Assembly (NCBI RefSeq): GCF_020700235.1
Contig: NZ_CP085301.1
Span: 3,596,001 to 3,660,000, forward strand
Direction of reading: 5' to 3'
Length of the DNA: 64,000 nucleotides
From: Haladaptatus pallidirubidus
Lineage (GTDB): Archaea; Halobacteriota; Halobacteria; Halobacteriales; Haladaptataceae
The notes beneath the pieces are model-generated. The model was not told where the DNA came from, searched no databases, and saw nothing but the letters and a program-made list of their open reading frames with translations. The stretch's first letter is position 1, and every line of letters starts with the position of its first letter. The position numbers and the translations under genes are program-made. This document shows positions 51,105-60,056 of the stretch, piece after piece.

Positions 51105-51147
51105 CCTTGCAGGTTCCCGTGCTTGCCGTGTTCTTGCAGCCTTGCAG
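51105..51147. repeat. Right-edge CCTTGCAG cluster
   Basis: CCTTGCAG (51105-51112), TCTTGCAG (51132-51139) and CCTTGCAG (51140-51147). The first 11 bases CCTTGCAGGTT and the last 15 CTTGCAGCCTTGCAG are identical to those of the left cluster (11412-11463); the middle differs in length and sequence. Confidence 0.75.
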
Positions 51148-52158
51148 AACCGGGTTTATTGAGCCGCGTTTGAGACGGGTAGAAGGGAGTTTTAGCGCCT
51201 CTCCGTGATGATAGGCAAACTTATCTTTATTACTGGTGCCCTACTTGCCCGCTGAATTGCAACATAACTTTGTAAGTAGTACTGTAACTACGGCCATTTT
51301 GGGGCTACTAACGACGATATTATTTTATCGAGAGATGTAGAAAATCGTTCTACAAATACACACTATCTCGATGGTGGTTTTTTATCGAACGCTTTCCAAC
51401 CGAGGCCGCTACGATTTTCACACTCCGTTTGGAGGCAGCTGCTAAAACGACGTACGTGAATCTCTCTTTGAGCGCGAATTTCTCTCTTTATCGCCCAGCG
51501 ATATCGTATATCCATCATCGAAATGGGAGTCCGACGGCGATATTTTGTCCCCACTCGAACCATCGAGCGGTTCACGCCGGTAACCTCTATGAGCGAAGTA
51601 CTTCGACTCTCTCCCTCTCTCGCGCTACTCGCTGCCGCCTCACAGATCTATAAATCATATGTCGCTATATCATTCGACTTAGGTCGCGGCTCGAAAAGCC
51701 GTCTGGAAAAACGGGTTTAGATGGTTATCACGAACGCCTTGATACAATGCATGCGAAGTCCCGTTGCAGTGTGTTAATACTGACGCGCGGTTGATTGCAA
51801 AACCTCAGTGATATCGTACGGAGATCCGTGCACTGTCCGATTGGGCTTGAATTTAATAAATTTCTAATATTTTAAAGTTGGTATATTAATAATTTATGAT
51901 GTAGATTAGCGATTTACAAAAATTTGATGTATATGAATGTAATATACTGTATCTTTTTGGTTTAATAGATTCAAATATACAGTGTACGTCCGGTCCGGAC
52001 GACGCCTCCTTCTGGGGTGCGGATGAATTCCTGACCGAATAGCTTGTTGTTTCTCGATCGACACGTATGAAAGGTCACTCGCATTCTGTCCGAAAAGCGG
52101 CGCACCGCTCTCAGAAGATATCCACTTCGACGAACTGGGACGCGCCCAGCGTCACGTC
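51148..52158. other. AT-rich gene-poor kilobase at the right edge
   Basis: No convincing gene is seen apart from one short possible ORF. The stretch 51840-51975 is very AT-rich (aataaatttctaatatttta and similar). The short ORFs at 51363-51720 lack haloarchaeal codon character. It may hold the right attachment site or an origin. Confidence 0.5.
51971..52084 (-). CDS. Possible 37-aa ORF
   Basis: From ATG 52084 it reads MRVTFHTCRSRNNKLFGQEF, then IRTPEGGVVRTGRTLYI. It looks protein-like but overlaps, on the other strand, a frame that extends the next gene upstream; only one of the two is likely real. Confidence 0.3.
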   Translation of the reverse strand: MRVTFHTCRSRNNKLFGQEFIRTPEGGVVRTGRTLYI

Positions 52159-52641
52159 GTGGCTGATGGTCGCAGAGCAAAACAACAACCGGAAGGAGAG
52201 TTGACCAATGGTTCCCTTCGTTCGTCGAAGGCGGCGATGTTCAACTATTTCAGGCGCTGCCACGGGAGTCGCGGCGAGACGGACTCGAAGCTGTATTCGA
52301 AGGTCGCCCTCGCACTTAATCGCCTGAAGCGAACGACGAACGGGCACGACGAGTGGGATATGTACGTTTGGTTCGCGCTTGCCGAGCGCCTCGACTGGTT
52401 CGGATTCGACGTTCGGTGGATGAACGACCACATCGAGCCACGGTGTCCACAGTGCGCGGGCCGTCTCAAATACGAACGGCTGGAGAGTGGCCGACTCATC
52501 GCTCTCTGTGGCACGAACTGCACGAACGACCGGAGAGACCGTCTCGCGGAAATCCGTGAGACGGTTCTAAGCCTTTACGTCCGAACGTACGCCATAGATT
52601 CGAGCGAAGCACCGTCTGCTGACGACCTCGTGTTGTTGTGA
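52159..52641 (+). CDS. Zinc-ribbon protein, start uncertain (160 aa)
   Basis: The core is LNRLKRTTNGHDEWDMYVWF, ALAERLDWFGFDVRWMNDHI and a ribbon CPQCAGRLKYERL with C-x-x-x-C (CGTNC). GTG 52159 and ATG 52237 are possible starts. The frame is open and protein-like for about 120 further bases upstream (SLAFCPKSGAPLSEDIHFDE) without a start codon, so the 5' end may have been lost. It is the first gene of the right flank. Confidence 0.6.
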   Translation: MADGRRAKQQPEGELTNGSLRSSKAAMFNYFRRCHGSRGETDSKLYSKVALALNRLKRTTNGHDEWDMYVWFALAERLDWFGFDVRWMNDHIEPRCPQCAGRLKYERLESGRLIALCGTNCTNDRRDRLAEIRETVLSLYVRTYAIDSSEAPSADDLVLL

Positions 52642-52711
52642 ACGCTGAGATGCTCGTCGAAACGGGTCACAATTCCCCACTTCACACAGCTTAGAAATGG
52701 CACAGGAAGAC

Positions 52712-53722
52712 ATGCGTCTGGTGGACGTAATGGCGTCTGGTGGACGTAATGGCGATATCGGAGCGCGCACGCGAACGAACAGTCGAGTTTCTCGACGACG
52801 AAGGACTCGACTACACGATATCCGACCACACCGACGGTTCCGCCGAATCGGCCCGCATTTCGTTCCCGGTTCCGACGCACCATGTCGAACCGCTTCGCGC
52901 GAAACTGGAAGATTGCGGTGTCGAAGACGACATATACACCGTGGTCACCAAGCCCGAAGCAATCGTTTCGGCCCGATTCGACCATCTCGATAAGCGGTAC
53001 GAGAGCGTCGGAACGTTCGGCCACCAGCGAGTCGCGCGTGGCGAACTTCACTCGAAGGCGGCCGACCTCATCCCGGATATGGTCGTATTCGGTATCATGA
53101 CCGCCATCAGTGCGTTCGTCGGCACTGCCGGGGTACTGCTTAGCTTCCTTTCGGTGATGGTCGGGTCGATGGTCATCGCACCGCTTCTCGGCCCGTCGAT
53201 GGCGACGAGTGTTGCGACAGTTATCGACGACCAAGACCTGTTTACGACCAGCGCGCGGATGCAACTCATCGGTGGGGCTATCTCCGCCGCGAGTGCGGTC
53301 GCGTTTCGCCCTCTTCGTCAGGTTCATGCGAATTGGGACGAATGGCATCGACATTACGGCGAGTTTGGAACTTAGTGTCCATAGTTCGCCGACCGTCTTA
53401 CTTCTCGTCGTCGCACTTTGTGCGGGTATCGCGGGTGCGGTCAGTCTGTCGACGAGCGGGATGACTTCCCTCGTCGGCGTGATGGGCGTCGGCATCGCGT
53501 GGATGCATCCTCGTTTGTCTCGGTCCCTTCTTCCTGTTGATGCCGTTTTTCGGCGAGATGAACTACTTCTGGATGGTCGCGCTCACCACCGTCGTCACGA
53601 TCGAACGACTGCCCTCGACGTGGGGCGAAGAGCTCTCGATTGCGACCGGTGTCGTTTCTCTCGCGGCCGGTCTCGTCGTCGTCCTGTTCCAGCCATCCTT
53701 GCCGATCGGATTCGTGGTGTAA
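52712..53722 (+). pseudogene. DUF389 membrane protein, broken, with DUF2182-like tail
   Basis: The original start is ATG 52712 (MRLVDVMA); a 19-base tandem duplication shifts the frame, and the body resumes ISERARERTVEFLDDEGLDY. The DUF389 core is visible (AADLIPDMVVFGIMTAISAF, VGSMVIAPLLGPSMATSVAT). An extra T at 53304-53306 shifts frame again (ALFVRFMRIG on), the segment after SLVGVM is shortened, and the last part in a third frame (LLMPFFGEMNYFWMVALTTV) resembles the C-terminus of DUF2182 proteins. Several lesions make this a decayed gene. Confidence 0.75.
52714..52751 (+). repeat. 19-base tandem duplication in the DUF389 start
   Basis: GCGTCTGGTGGACGTAATG is present twice in a row (52714-52732 and 52733-52751). 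Nineteen is not a multiple of three, so it breaks the reading frame after codon 7. Confidence 0.9.
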
Positions 53723-53729
53723 CCGCGAC

Positions 53730-54649
53730 TCACTTCTCTAAATTCTCTCGAATCGACTTCGCTACCGAATCCATCGCCTCGTCCGCGGCCGTAACCGAAT
53801 CTGCGAGAGAGAGAAAGCCGTGCGCCATCCCGGCGTAGTGGCAGTGTCGAACCGCCACGCCGTCTTCTTCGAGTCGGTCGGCGTAGGCGATTCCCTCGTC
53901 GCGGAGCGGGTCGTGGCCACAGGTGACGACGGTTGCAGGGGGAGTCCCCGAGAGGTCGGTCGCGCGAAGCGGCGACGCGAAGGGGTTCGCCCCATCGACA
54001 GGACTCCGGAGGTAGCGGTTCCAGAACCACTCCATGTCCGCCCGAGTCAACAGGGGTCCGTCCGCATTTTCGGCGTATGAGTCGGTACCGAAATCGTGGT
54101 TCGTGATGGGATACAGAAGACACTGATGGGAAAGCATCGGCCCGTCGAATTCGCGCGCGCGGAGCGCGGTGACCGCCGCGAGGTTTCCCCCCGCGCTCGT
54201 ACCCGCAACGCCGAGGCTCGTCGCGTCACCGCCGAACGAATCGGCGTGTTCTCCGACCCATTCGAGCGCCGCATATGCGTCGTCCGCCGGAAACGGATGC
54301 TCCGGCGCAAGTCGGTAATCGACCGAAACGACGGCGCATTCCCCCGCTTTGACAGTTCTCGACAAACGCCGTCGATCGAGTCGAGCGTTCCCAGCACCCA
54401 GCCGCCGCCGTGGTAGAAGACGACGACGGGAGCGGTTTGTACGTCGGGGCGATACACACGAATCGGAATGTCGCCTCCCGGCCCCGGAATCGAGAGGTCG
54501 CGGACGAAACTGATTTCCTCACGCTCGTCCGCGGTGAACACGTCGTCCTCGACTCTGCGTGCGCTTTCGACGGACATCGCTTGCCACGGCGGGACGCCCA
54601 TCGCCTCGATTCGCTCGATTTCGGCGGCCATTTCGTCGTCCATACCCAT
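53730..54649 (-). pseudogene. Alpha/beta hydrolase (HSL/esterase), frameshifted
   Basis: The first part (MGMDDEMAAEIERIEAMGVP to GVCRELSKRG) contains the oxyanion motif HGGGWVLG. The second part in another frame (ECAVVSVDYRLAPEHPFPAD on) contains GTSAGG with the nucleophile serine, the HDPLRDEG aspartate and the GMAHGF histidine. One base is missing from a G-run (C-run 54341-54345 on the plus strand); six bases instead of five would restore SKRGECAVVSVDY. It would be an intact hormone-sensitive-lipase-type carboxylesterase of about 306 aa if corrected. Confidence 0.8.
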
Positions 54650-54765
54650 CCCTTGCCAGCGGGCGTGTTATAGTTTCAGCGAGCGGTAGTACCAAACAGC
54701 AGCGCCAAGGGGGAAAGCAGCACTGGCAAGCAGACAATCAAGTGTTTTCGCCCGAAACGGCGGGT

Positions 54766-55291
54766 ATGGACACCGACGAAATTGACGCCAAACGACGGGA
54801 TGAAAACGACCCGCTGGCCCATCTGCGCGATCGATTTCATATTCCGAACGACGAACTATATATGGACGGCAACTCCCTCGGTCCGTTTTCTACGGACGCG
54901 AACCGAGCGTTGTCGAACGCGGTAGACGAGTGGCGCGAACGAGGAATCCGCGGTTGGACGGACGCAGACCCCGAGTGGTTCCACTACGGCGAGCGTCTGG
55001 GCGACCGACTCGCGCCACAAGATACCCGAGTGTGAAGTCGGGACGACGCGCGACCCGGCCCGCCGAGGTGGCCACGTCGCGGTCGAACACGACGAAGCGT
55101 ATCGAATCAACGAGGCGCTCAAATCCCGCGGTGTCATCGTAGATTTCCGCCCGCCGAACGTGGTTCGAATGTGTCCGGCACCGCTCTACGTCGGCTTTCA
55201 CGACGTGTGGCGAGTCGCAGAACAGCTTCGGGACATCGTCACGACGAACGAGTACGAATCGTTCGACATCCGAGGTGGTGGCGTGACGTAG
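54766..55291 (+). pseudogene. kynU: Kynureninase with a large internal deletion
   Basis: The N-terminus MDTDEIDAKRRDENDPLAHL with YMDGNSLGPFSTDANRALSN is kynureninase. At about 55018 the sequence jumps, out of frame, to the C-terminal part IPECEVGTTRDPARRGGHVA, RINEALKSRGVIVDFRPPNV and PLYVGFHDVWRVAEQLRDIV. About 230-250 residues, including the PLP-lysine region, are missing. The enzyme would cleave kynurenine in tryptophan breakdown; this copy cannot work. Confidence 0.85.
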
Positions 55292-55330
55292 CCATAGCAC
55301 GTATCACGGATGATGGCCTTTGATGTTCGT

Positions 55331-55993
55331 ATGAGCACTATCGCGGAAATGGAACTCCCCGCACAGGAGTTCGCATTGAGGAAGACGTTGGAACACGTTC
55401 CGGAGGCCGAGTTCGACATCGTTCGCGTTGCCGCTCACGACAACGACCAGGTGCTCCCCTATCTCTGGGCAACCGCGGACGACTTCGAGAAATTGGACGA
55501 AGCACTCCGTGACGACCCGAGCGTGGACGAGGTGACCCTGTTGGAAGACCTCGGCGACGAACGACTGTATCGGATGAACTGGGTCGAACAGATTCGCGTC
55601 GTCATCCACATTCTCGTCGAAGAGGAGGCGACGGTGCTGAATCTTCGCGGCAAGGAGAATCGGTGGCGACTCCGTACCCTGTTTCCGAACCGGGACGCGC
55701 TGTCCGCGACCTACGATTTTTGCGAAGAAACGGGTCTCACCCTCGATTTGCGGAACATCTACGAGATGAGCGACCAGCGTCACGGTCTGTTCGGCCTGAC
55801 CGAAGAACAGCACGAGACGCTGATGATGGCGCTCGAATCGGGATACTACGACGTGCCGCGGGATGCGACCGCGGATGACCTGGCAGGAGACCTCCACATC
55901 TCGCATCAGGCGGTTTCGGAGCGCCTCCGACGCGGGCATCGGAGTCTCGTGAAAAATGCGCTCGCGGTCGGTCCCGGCGACGGACGGAAGTAA
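55331..55993 (+). CDS. Bacterio-opsin-activator-type HTH regulator (220 aa)
   Basis: The N-terminal sensor half (ELPAQEFALRKTLEHVPEAE) and the C-terminal HTH_10 domain (LTEEQHETLMMALESGYYDV, PRDATADDLAGDLHISHQAV, SERLRRGHRSLVKNAL) are typical of haloarchaeal Bat-like regulators. ATG 55331 gives MSTIAEMELPA, the usual start; 55310 is an alternative. Target genes are unknown. Confidence 0.85.
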   Translation: MSTIAEMELPAQEFALRKTLEHVPEAEFDIVRVAAHDNDQVLPYLWATADDFEKLDEALRDDPSVDEVTLLEDLGDERLYRMNWVEQIRVVIHILVEEEATVLNLRGKENRWRLRTLFPNRDALSATYDFCEETGLTLDLRNIYEMSDQRHGLFGLTEEQHETLMMALESGYYDVPRDATADDLAGDLHISHQAVSERLRRGHRSLVKNALAVGPGDGRK

Positions 55994-56029
55994 TCGGAGT
56001 CGGTGCGGAAAAGAGCTGGCTGTCCCGAA

Positions 56030-56227
56030 TTATTGGTCGTTCATTCGCTGACCCGTTTCCGCTCCACAGACGACACAAGTGCTAATTCGATACGGTTCCC
56101 GCGAAAACGCGCTGTTTTCCGCGTGCTCGTTTTCAGTTCGAATTTCGATACTCACGACGTGCGGCGTCTCGTCAGCGCAGCTGTCACATCGCTCCGCTAT
56201 CTGCGAGCTGTCGTGCTTCGATTTCAT
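56030..56227 (-). CDS. Zinc-ribbon protein (65 aa)
   Basis: MKSKHDSSQIAERCDSCADE, then THVVSIEIRTE-like beta and ISTCVVCGAETGQRMNDQ: a four-cysteine beta ribbon of a type frequent in haloarchaea. Its start overlaps the stop of the 104-aa gene (ATGA). Confidence 0.7.
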   Translation of the reverse strand: MKSKHDSSQIAERCDSCADETPHVVSIEIRTENEHAENSAFSREPYRISTCVVCGAETGQRMNDQ

Positions 56228-56538
56228 AGTCGCACCATCCGGACTGCGGTTCCTTTTTGGTGAGCGAGCTGGCCGAAGTCGTCGGTGCTGTCGGAGTAGC
56301 CGGTCTGTCTGGAGTGGCTGGAACGGTCGATGCGGGTCGGTCGGTCGTACTCGAACGCACCCTTGTCGATTCGGAACAGTTCGAAGTCGGAGAGCGACCG
56401 GCCCATTTCGTGCTGTGGCTCTCCGTACAGCGTTTCGCCGGGGGCTTCCGTTTCGGGGACTTCGTGTTGCGGCTCGCCGTACAGATGGCGTTCATCGTCC
56501 CGTTCGCCATCCGAATCGGACACCGAGTGTGGCGTCAT
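56224..56538 (-). CDS. Acidic protein with LYGEPQHE repeats (104 aa)
   Basis: The motif LYGEPQHE occurs twice (residues about 19-26 and 37-44), followed by SDFELFRIDKGAFEYDRPTR. No known domain. It is coupled to the zinc-ribbon gene, so both may be one unit. Confidence 0.5.
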   Translation of the reverse strand: MTPHSVSDSDGERDDERHLYGEPQHEVPETEAPGETLYGEPQHEMGRSLSDFELFRIDKGAFEYDRPTRIDRSSHSRQTGYSDSTDDFGQLAHQKGTAVRMVRL

Positions 56539-56616
56539 GGCTTGTTTCCTCGTCAGATATCAACGTACCCAAAGGCAGGTGGCTCCTGCCTGCGACCGCA
56601 AGCGGATAATAAGGGG

Positions 56617-58269
56617 TCAGTTACCACCGAAGACGGAGCCGAGTTGGTTGCGCCATTCGCGGAGTTCGGATAGGTCGTCTTCCAGTTCCGAGATGTCCGC
56701 CTGGAGCTGCTCGATTTCGCTCAGTTGGCTTTCGACGTTCGAAATATCCGTGCGGAGGCTATCGATTTCGTCGTCCAATTGGAATTTGGATTCCGAGACG
56801 GAGTCAGAGAGGTCGGACACCGTCTCCGAGAGAGTCTCGATTTCGGAAACACTCTTCTCTATGGTTTCGACGTCGTCTTCGAGAGCTCTCACGTCGTCGA
56901 AATCGTCGCGGAGGTCTTCGATTTCGTCGTCCAGCGCGGACGCCTCCTGCGTGTTCGTGGCGACGAGGTCTTCCAAGTCGTTGAGTTGCGTGTCGAGCGT
57001 GCCGAGGTTTTCGCCGAGATCGTCTACGCCGCCGAGCTTTTCGTCGAGGTCGTCAAGGTCGGCTTCGAGGTCTGCGACGCAAGCGCGCGCCTGCGCACCT
57101 TCGTCTTTCGCGCGCTCGATGTCGTCGTGCATCGTTCCGAGTTCGTCGCGGAGGGATTCGACTTCGTCCTCGAATCCGTCGATGACCGTCTGGGCCGTTC
57201 CGTTGTCGCCGATAAACTCTTCGAGCGCTTCGATGTACGCGGAGAGGTCGTCGACACGCGACTGAAGGTGGCGGATGCGGACGTTCGTGCTTTCGGGCGT
57301 ATCGAGGTCGAGTTCCTGCTGGATGAGTTTGAGGTCGGACTCGCTCACCTCTCCGGCGCGAATCTCGTCCGCGAGCGCGGCGGCCACGCTTCCGGGGCGC
57401 GGAGGCGAAGCGGACCGTTCGACTTCGACGGCTTCGTTTTCTGCGGGTGGTTCGAGGATGTCGCCGTCATCCGATTCTGTGAGCACGTCGTCCGTCGAAT
57501 CGGACGAATCCGCGGATTCGTCCAGTATCTCGCCATTGAAGCCAGTAAACGGCGCTTCAGATTCGCCGCTTTCTTCGTCCGTCTCGGACGAAGAAAGCGG
57601 ATCGTCGGCCGCTTCGGTAGTTGGTACGTCTGCTATGTCCGTTGCGTCCGCCACATCCGAAACCGATTCGTCCGCGGTTTCTGCGGCCGGGTCGTCCGAC
57701 GCTTCCGCAAGCGGGTCGCGCGCACTTGCGTTCGCGTTTGCGTCCGCGAGCGGGTCGGATTCCTCTCCAACGCCGAGACCCGGCAGTCCGCTGTCGCCCG
57801 CGATGACGTCGCGGACGACCTGACTGCTGTCTTCGGACACGATGTCGGTGATGGTGTGTTCCTCCATGCGATCTTCCGTCTCGATTCCCGCGTCGTTCGC
57901 GACCGGTGTAACCTCTTCGAGTTCCGGTTCGATGAGGAACGATTCCGCGTCCTGCCAGTCCGTGAGTCGGACCCCGTACACCGTCGTCAGTTCCTCTTCG
58001 GGCTCGAGGGTGCGTTCGAACTGGACGCGGTGGTCTTTGTACGCCGTCCAGTTTTCGTTCTCGTATTCGGGGTGGAACCCGACGTTATCCATGGGAAAAT
58101 CGTCGGGAATTCGGTCGGTGACTCACACGGTGACCGTTTCGTCGCAGTTTGAGCGGACTTCGAATCGAATTGCCGGAACCGCAAATTCCTCGCCGTCGAA
58201 CGATTTTTCGATTGTGACGCCGTGTTCGGAGCTCGTTATCACTTCATTTCCGCTACTGAAATCACTCAT
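56617..58269 (-). pseudogene. Large coiled-coil protein with an in-frame TGA near the start
   Basis: From ATG 58269 the frame reads MSDFSSGNEVITSSEHGVTI and on to NCDETVTV, then TGA (58125-58123). It continues VTDRIPDDFPMDNVGFHPEY in the same frame to 56617. A CGA-to-TGA change would explain the stop (VRVTDRIP). The rest has an N-terminal beta domain (VQFERTLEPEEELTTVYGVR), a long acidic disordered region and a 220-residue coiled coil (LDTQLNDLEDLVATNTQEAS). Reinitiation at ATG 58092 would still give 491 residues. Function unknown; perhaps an SMC-like or cell-surface scaffold. Confidence 0.7.
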
Positions 58270-58447
58270 AGAGTTCACATCCGAGAAGGGATATATAAAA
58301 CATGCGCCGACATCCTCGCCGCGTTCTTATTTAATTTTGATATCTATAGGTGTAGAAATAGTTTATAAAGCGGTGTCACGATCGCTCCCGATTCATGACA
58401 CACGTTTGTCTATGTTCTCCGATGACTCTTCCATGATTCATCAAACA

Positions 58448-59296
58448 TCAGTCATCAAGGCGCAGACGAACGGTGATTTCGTCCGAGTCTTCGATTTCGA
58501 TACCGTTTTTCGTCGGAGTCGTCGTGATACCACGCGCGAAAAACCGCTCTCGAATCGTTTCGAGCGTTTCGCGATTCGGGACGACGAGTTCGAACCACGC
58601 CAAGCCGCGTCCTTCCGCCGGGTTCGTTCGGTTGTTCCAGACGTTGCAGCCGATGTGATGGTGGTAGTCGTCGGCTGCGAGGAACAGCGCAGAGGGACCG
58701 TACTCCTGTCGCACGTTCATTCCGAGCGCGTCGGCGTAGAACTCGCGTGCGGAGGGTATCGAGGACACTTCGAGGTGAACGTGACCGACGACGGTGTCCG
58801 ACGGAACCGTCTTCGTTCCCGCCGCTTGCTCGCGGAGGTCGTCTGTATCGAGCGCGAGCGTGTCCATCTGAACTCGTCCGTCGTCGCCGGTCGGCCAGGC
58901 CTCGCGCGGTCGGTCGCGGTACACCTCGATGCCGTTTTCTTCGGGGTCTCGACAGTACAGTGCCTCGCTTACGTGGTGGTCGGACGCCCCGCTCAACTCC
59001 CACTCATCTTCGATACGGACGAGCGCGTCCGCAAGCGCGCTCCGCGAGGAGACGAGGAACGCCGTGTGAAACAGGCCAGTTTCGTCTCGCGTTCGCTCCG
59101 TGGCGTCGGCATCCGCGACCAGTTCGAGGAGCGGTACGCCTCCCGCGCCGAGAATGGCCTCGCCTTCGTTTTTCGATTGGAGTTCGAGGCCGACGACGTG
59201 CTCGTAGAACTCGCTTATTCGGTCGAGGTCGTTCACGCAGAGAGCAACCCGTCCGATGGTCGTCCCGTCCAAAAATCCCCCGTTGGTCTCCGTCAT
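58448..59296 (-). CDS. VOC-superfamily dioxygenase-like protein (CatE type, 282 aa)
   Basis: Two vicinal-oxygen-chelate repeats are present: IGRVALCVNDLDRISEFYEH with GLFHTAFLVSSR, and VGHVHLEVSSIPSAREFYAD with YHHHIGCNVWNNR. Metal ligands are probably in the second half (H of GHVHLEV, H of HHHIGCN, E of WFELVV). It resembles catechol-2,3-dioxygenase family proteins. ATG 59296 gives MTETNGGFLDGTTIGRVAL. Confidence 0.85.
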   Translation of the reverse strand: MTETNGGFLDGTTIGRVALCVNDLDRISEFYEHVVGLELQSKNEGEAILGAGGVPLLELVADADATERTRDETGLFHTAFLVSSRSALADALVRIEDEWELSGASDHHVSEALYCRDPEENGIEVYRDRPREAWPTGDDGRVQMDTLALDTDDLREQAAGTKTVPSDTVVGHVHLEVSSIPSAREFYADALGMNVRQEYGPSALFLAADDYHHHIGCNVWNNRTNPAEGRGLAWFELVVPNRETLETIRERFFARGITTTPTKNGIEIEDSDEITVRLRLDD

Positions 59297-59369
59297 TGTC
59301 TGCTTCAATAGTCGGTTCGAACGACCCTGTACCTTGTTTTACAGGAAGAACCGGCCTTCGTCTATGGGG

Positions 59370-60011
59370 TTACTGTTCGTCCGAACCGTCGCCGTTTGCG
59401 TCCTCGTCCGTGTCCTCGTCTCCGGTCTCCTCTCCCGTAACGACACCTTCGTCTTCTTTATCGCCGTCCATATCGTCCGAGATGTCTTCAACTTCGATGC
59501 TGACGGGCTCCGTTTCGGATACCTCGTCGTTCAGGTGGTTATCGAGGTTAAACACCGTGTTGAGTTCCCCCTGCAGTTGGTCGACGATGCCGCCGACGAG
59601 TTCGCTCGGCGCGATTGCGGTGTACTCGTAGGGGTTGTTTCCGGCCCCGGCGCTCTCGCGCTTCTCGCGGACGACCTTCTCTTCCTCGTTGAGTTCGGCG
59701 AGCGATTCGCGCACCGTGCTCGGATACAGGCCGGTTCCTTCGGCGATTTCCTCGCTCGTGCTTCCCGAATGCTTGCGGAGGTAGACGTAAATTCGCGCGC
59801 GGGTTTCGGTGTCGAGCACCCACGAGAGAAGGTCAACGATTCCTTGGTCGAAGCCTTCAACCGCCTTATCGGCCTCCTTCCCGAGGCGCTTTCGTCCCCG
59901 GGACAGTGGTTTTTCGTCGGACGTTTCCTCGGCATCGCCCGTGTTGACGGGCACCTCGTCACCGACGTCGTTTCGGTCATCTCGGTCGTTGTCGATGTCA
60001 TCCCCGGACAT
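59370..60011 (-). CDS. Winged-helix transcription regulator (213 aa)
   Basis: A central wHTH (VLDTETRARIYVYLRKHSGS, TSEEIAEGTGLYPSTVRESL, AELNEEEKVVREKRESAGAG) is flanked by long acidic tails. It is ArsR/TrmB-like, with no sensor domain. It stands alone between the VOC gene and gshA. Confidence 0.8.
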   Translation of the reverse strand: MSGDDIDNDRDDRNDVGDEVPVNTGDAEETSDEKPLSRGRKRLGKEADKAVEGFDQGIVDLLSWVLDTETRARIYVYLRKHSGSTSEEIAEGTGLYPSTVRESLAELNEEEKVVREKRESAGAGNNPYEYTAIAPSELVGGIVDQLQGELNTVFNLDNHLNDEVSETEPVSIEVEDISDDMDGDKEDEGVVTGEETGDEDTDEDANGDGSDEQ

Positions 60012-60056
60012 GTCGTTCCCAGAAGGACAAAAGCCGCTTTCGGGTAAAAAACTTGC

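Larger units (their letters stand above)
9860..51147. mobile_element. Integrated haloarchaeal head-tail provirus (about 40 kb)
   Basis: The span holds a tyrosine recombinase, a control region of small DNA-binding and zinc proteins, and a complete tailed-virus late module (TerS, TerL, portal, protease, HK97 capsid, tail tube, chaperones, tape measure, baseplate, spikes). Boundaries are approximate. The outer limits used are the recombinase gene and the right CCTTGCAG cluster; if the recombinase is a chromosomal Xer protein, the element would start near 11464. No flanking tRNA was found. A TAG in the tape measure and a frameshift in the SWIM gene suggest it may be defective. Confidence 0.85.

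Noticed and set aside
9860..51147. CRISPR array within or beside the element
   Set aside because: No regularly spaced identical repeats of 25-40 bases were seen; the CCTTGCAG and CCANTGG repeats are too short and irregular.
56725..58152. 475-codon plus-strand frame opposite the coiled-coil gene
   Set aside because: High-GC mirror frame rich in Val, Arg and Phe; the minus strand has clear acidic coiled-coil coding character.
57842..59311. 489-codon plus-strand frame opposite the VOC gene
   Set aside because: Runs antisense to the well-supported VOC and coiled-coil genes with no domain match.
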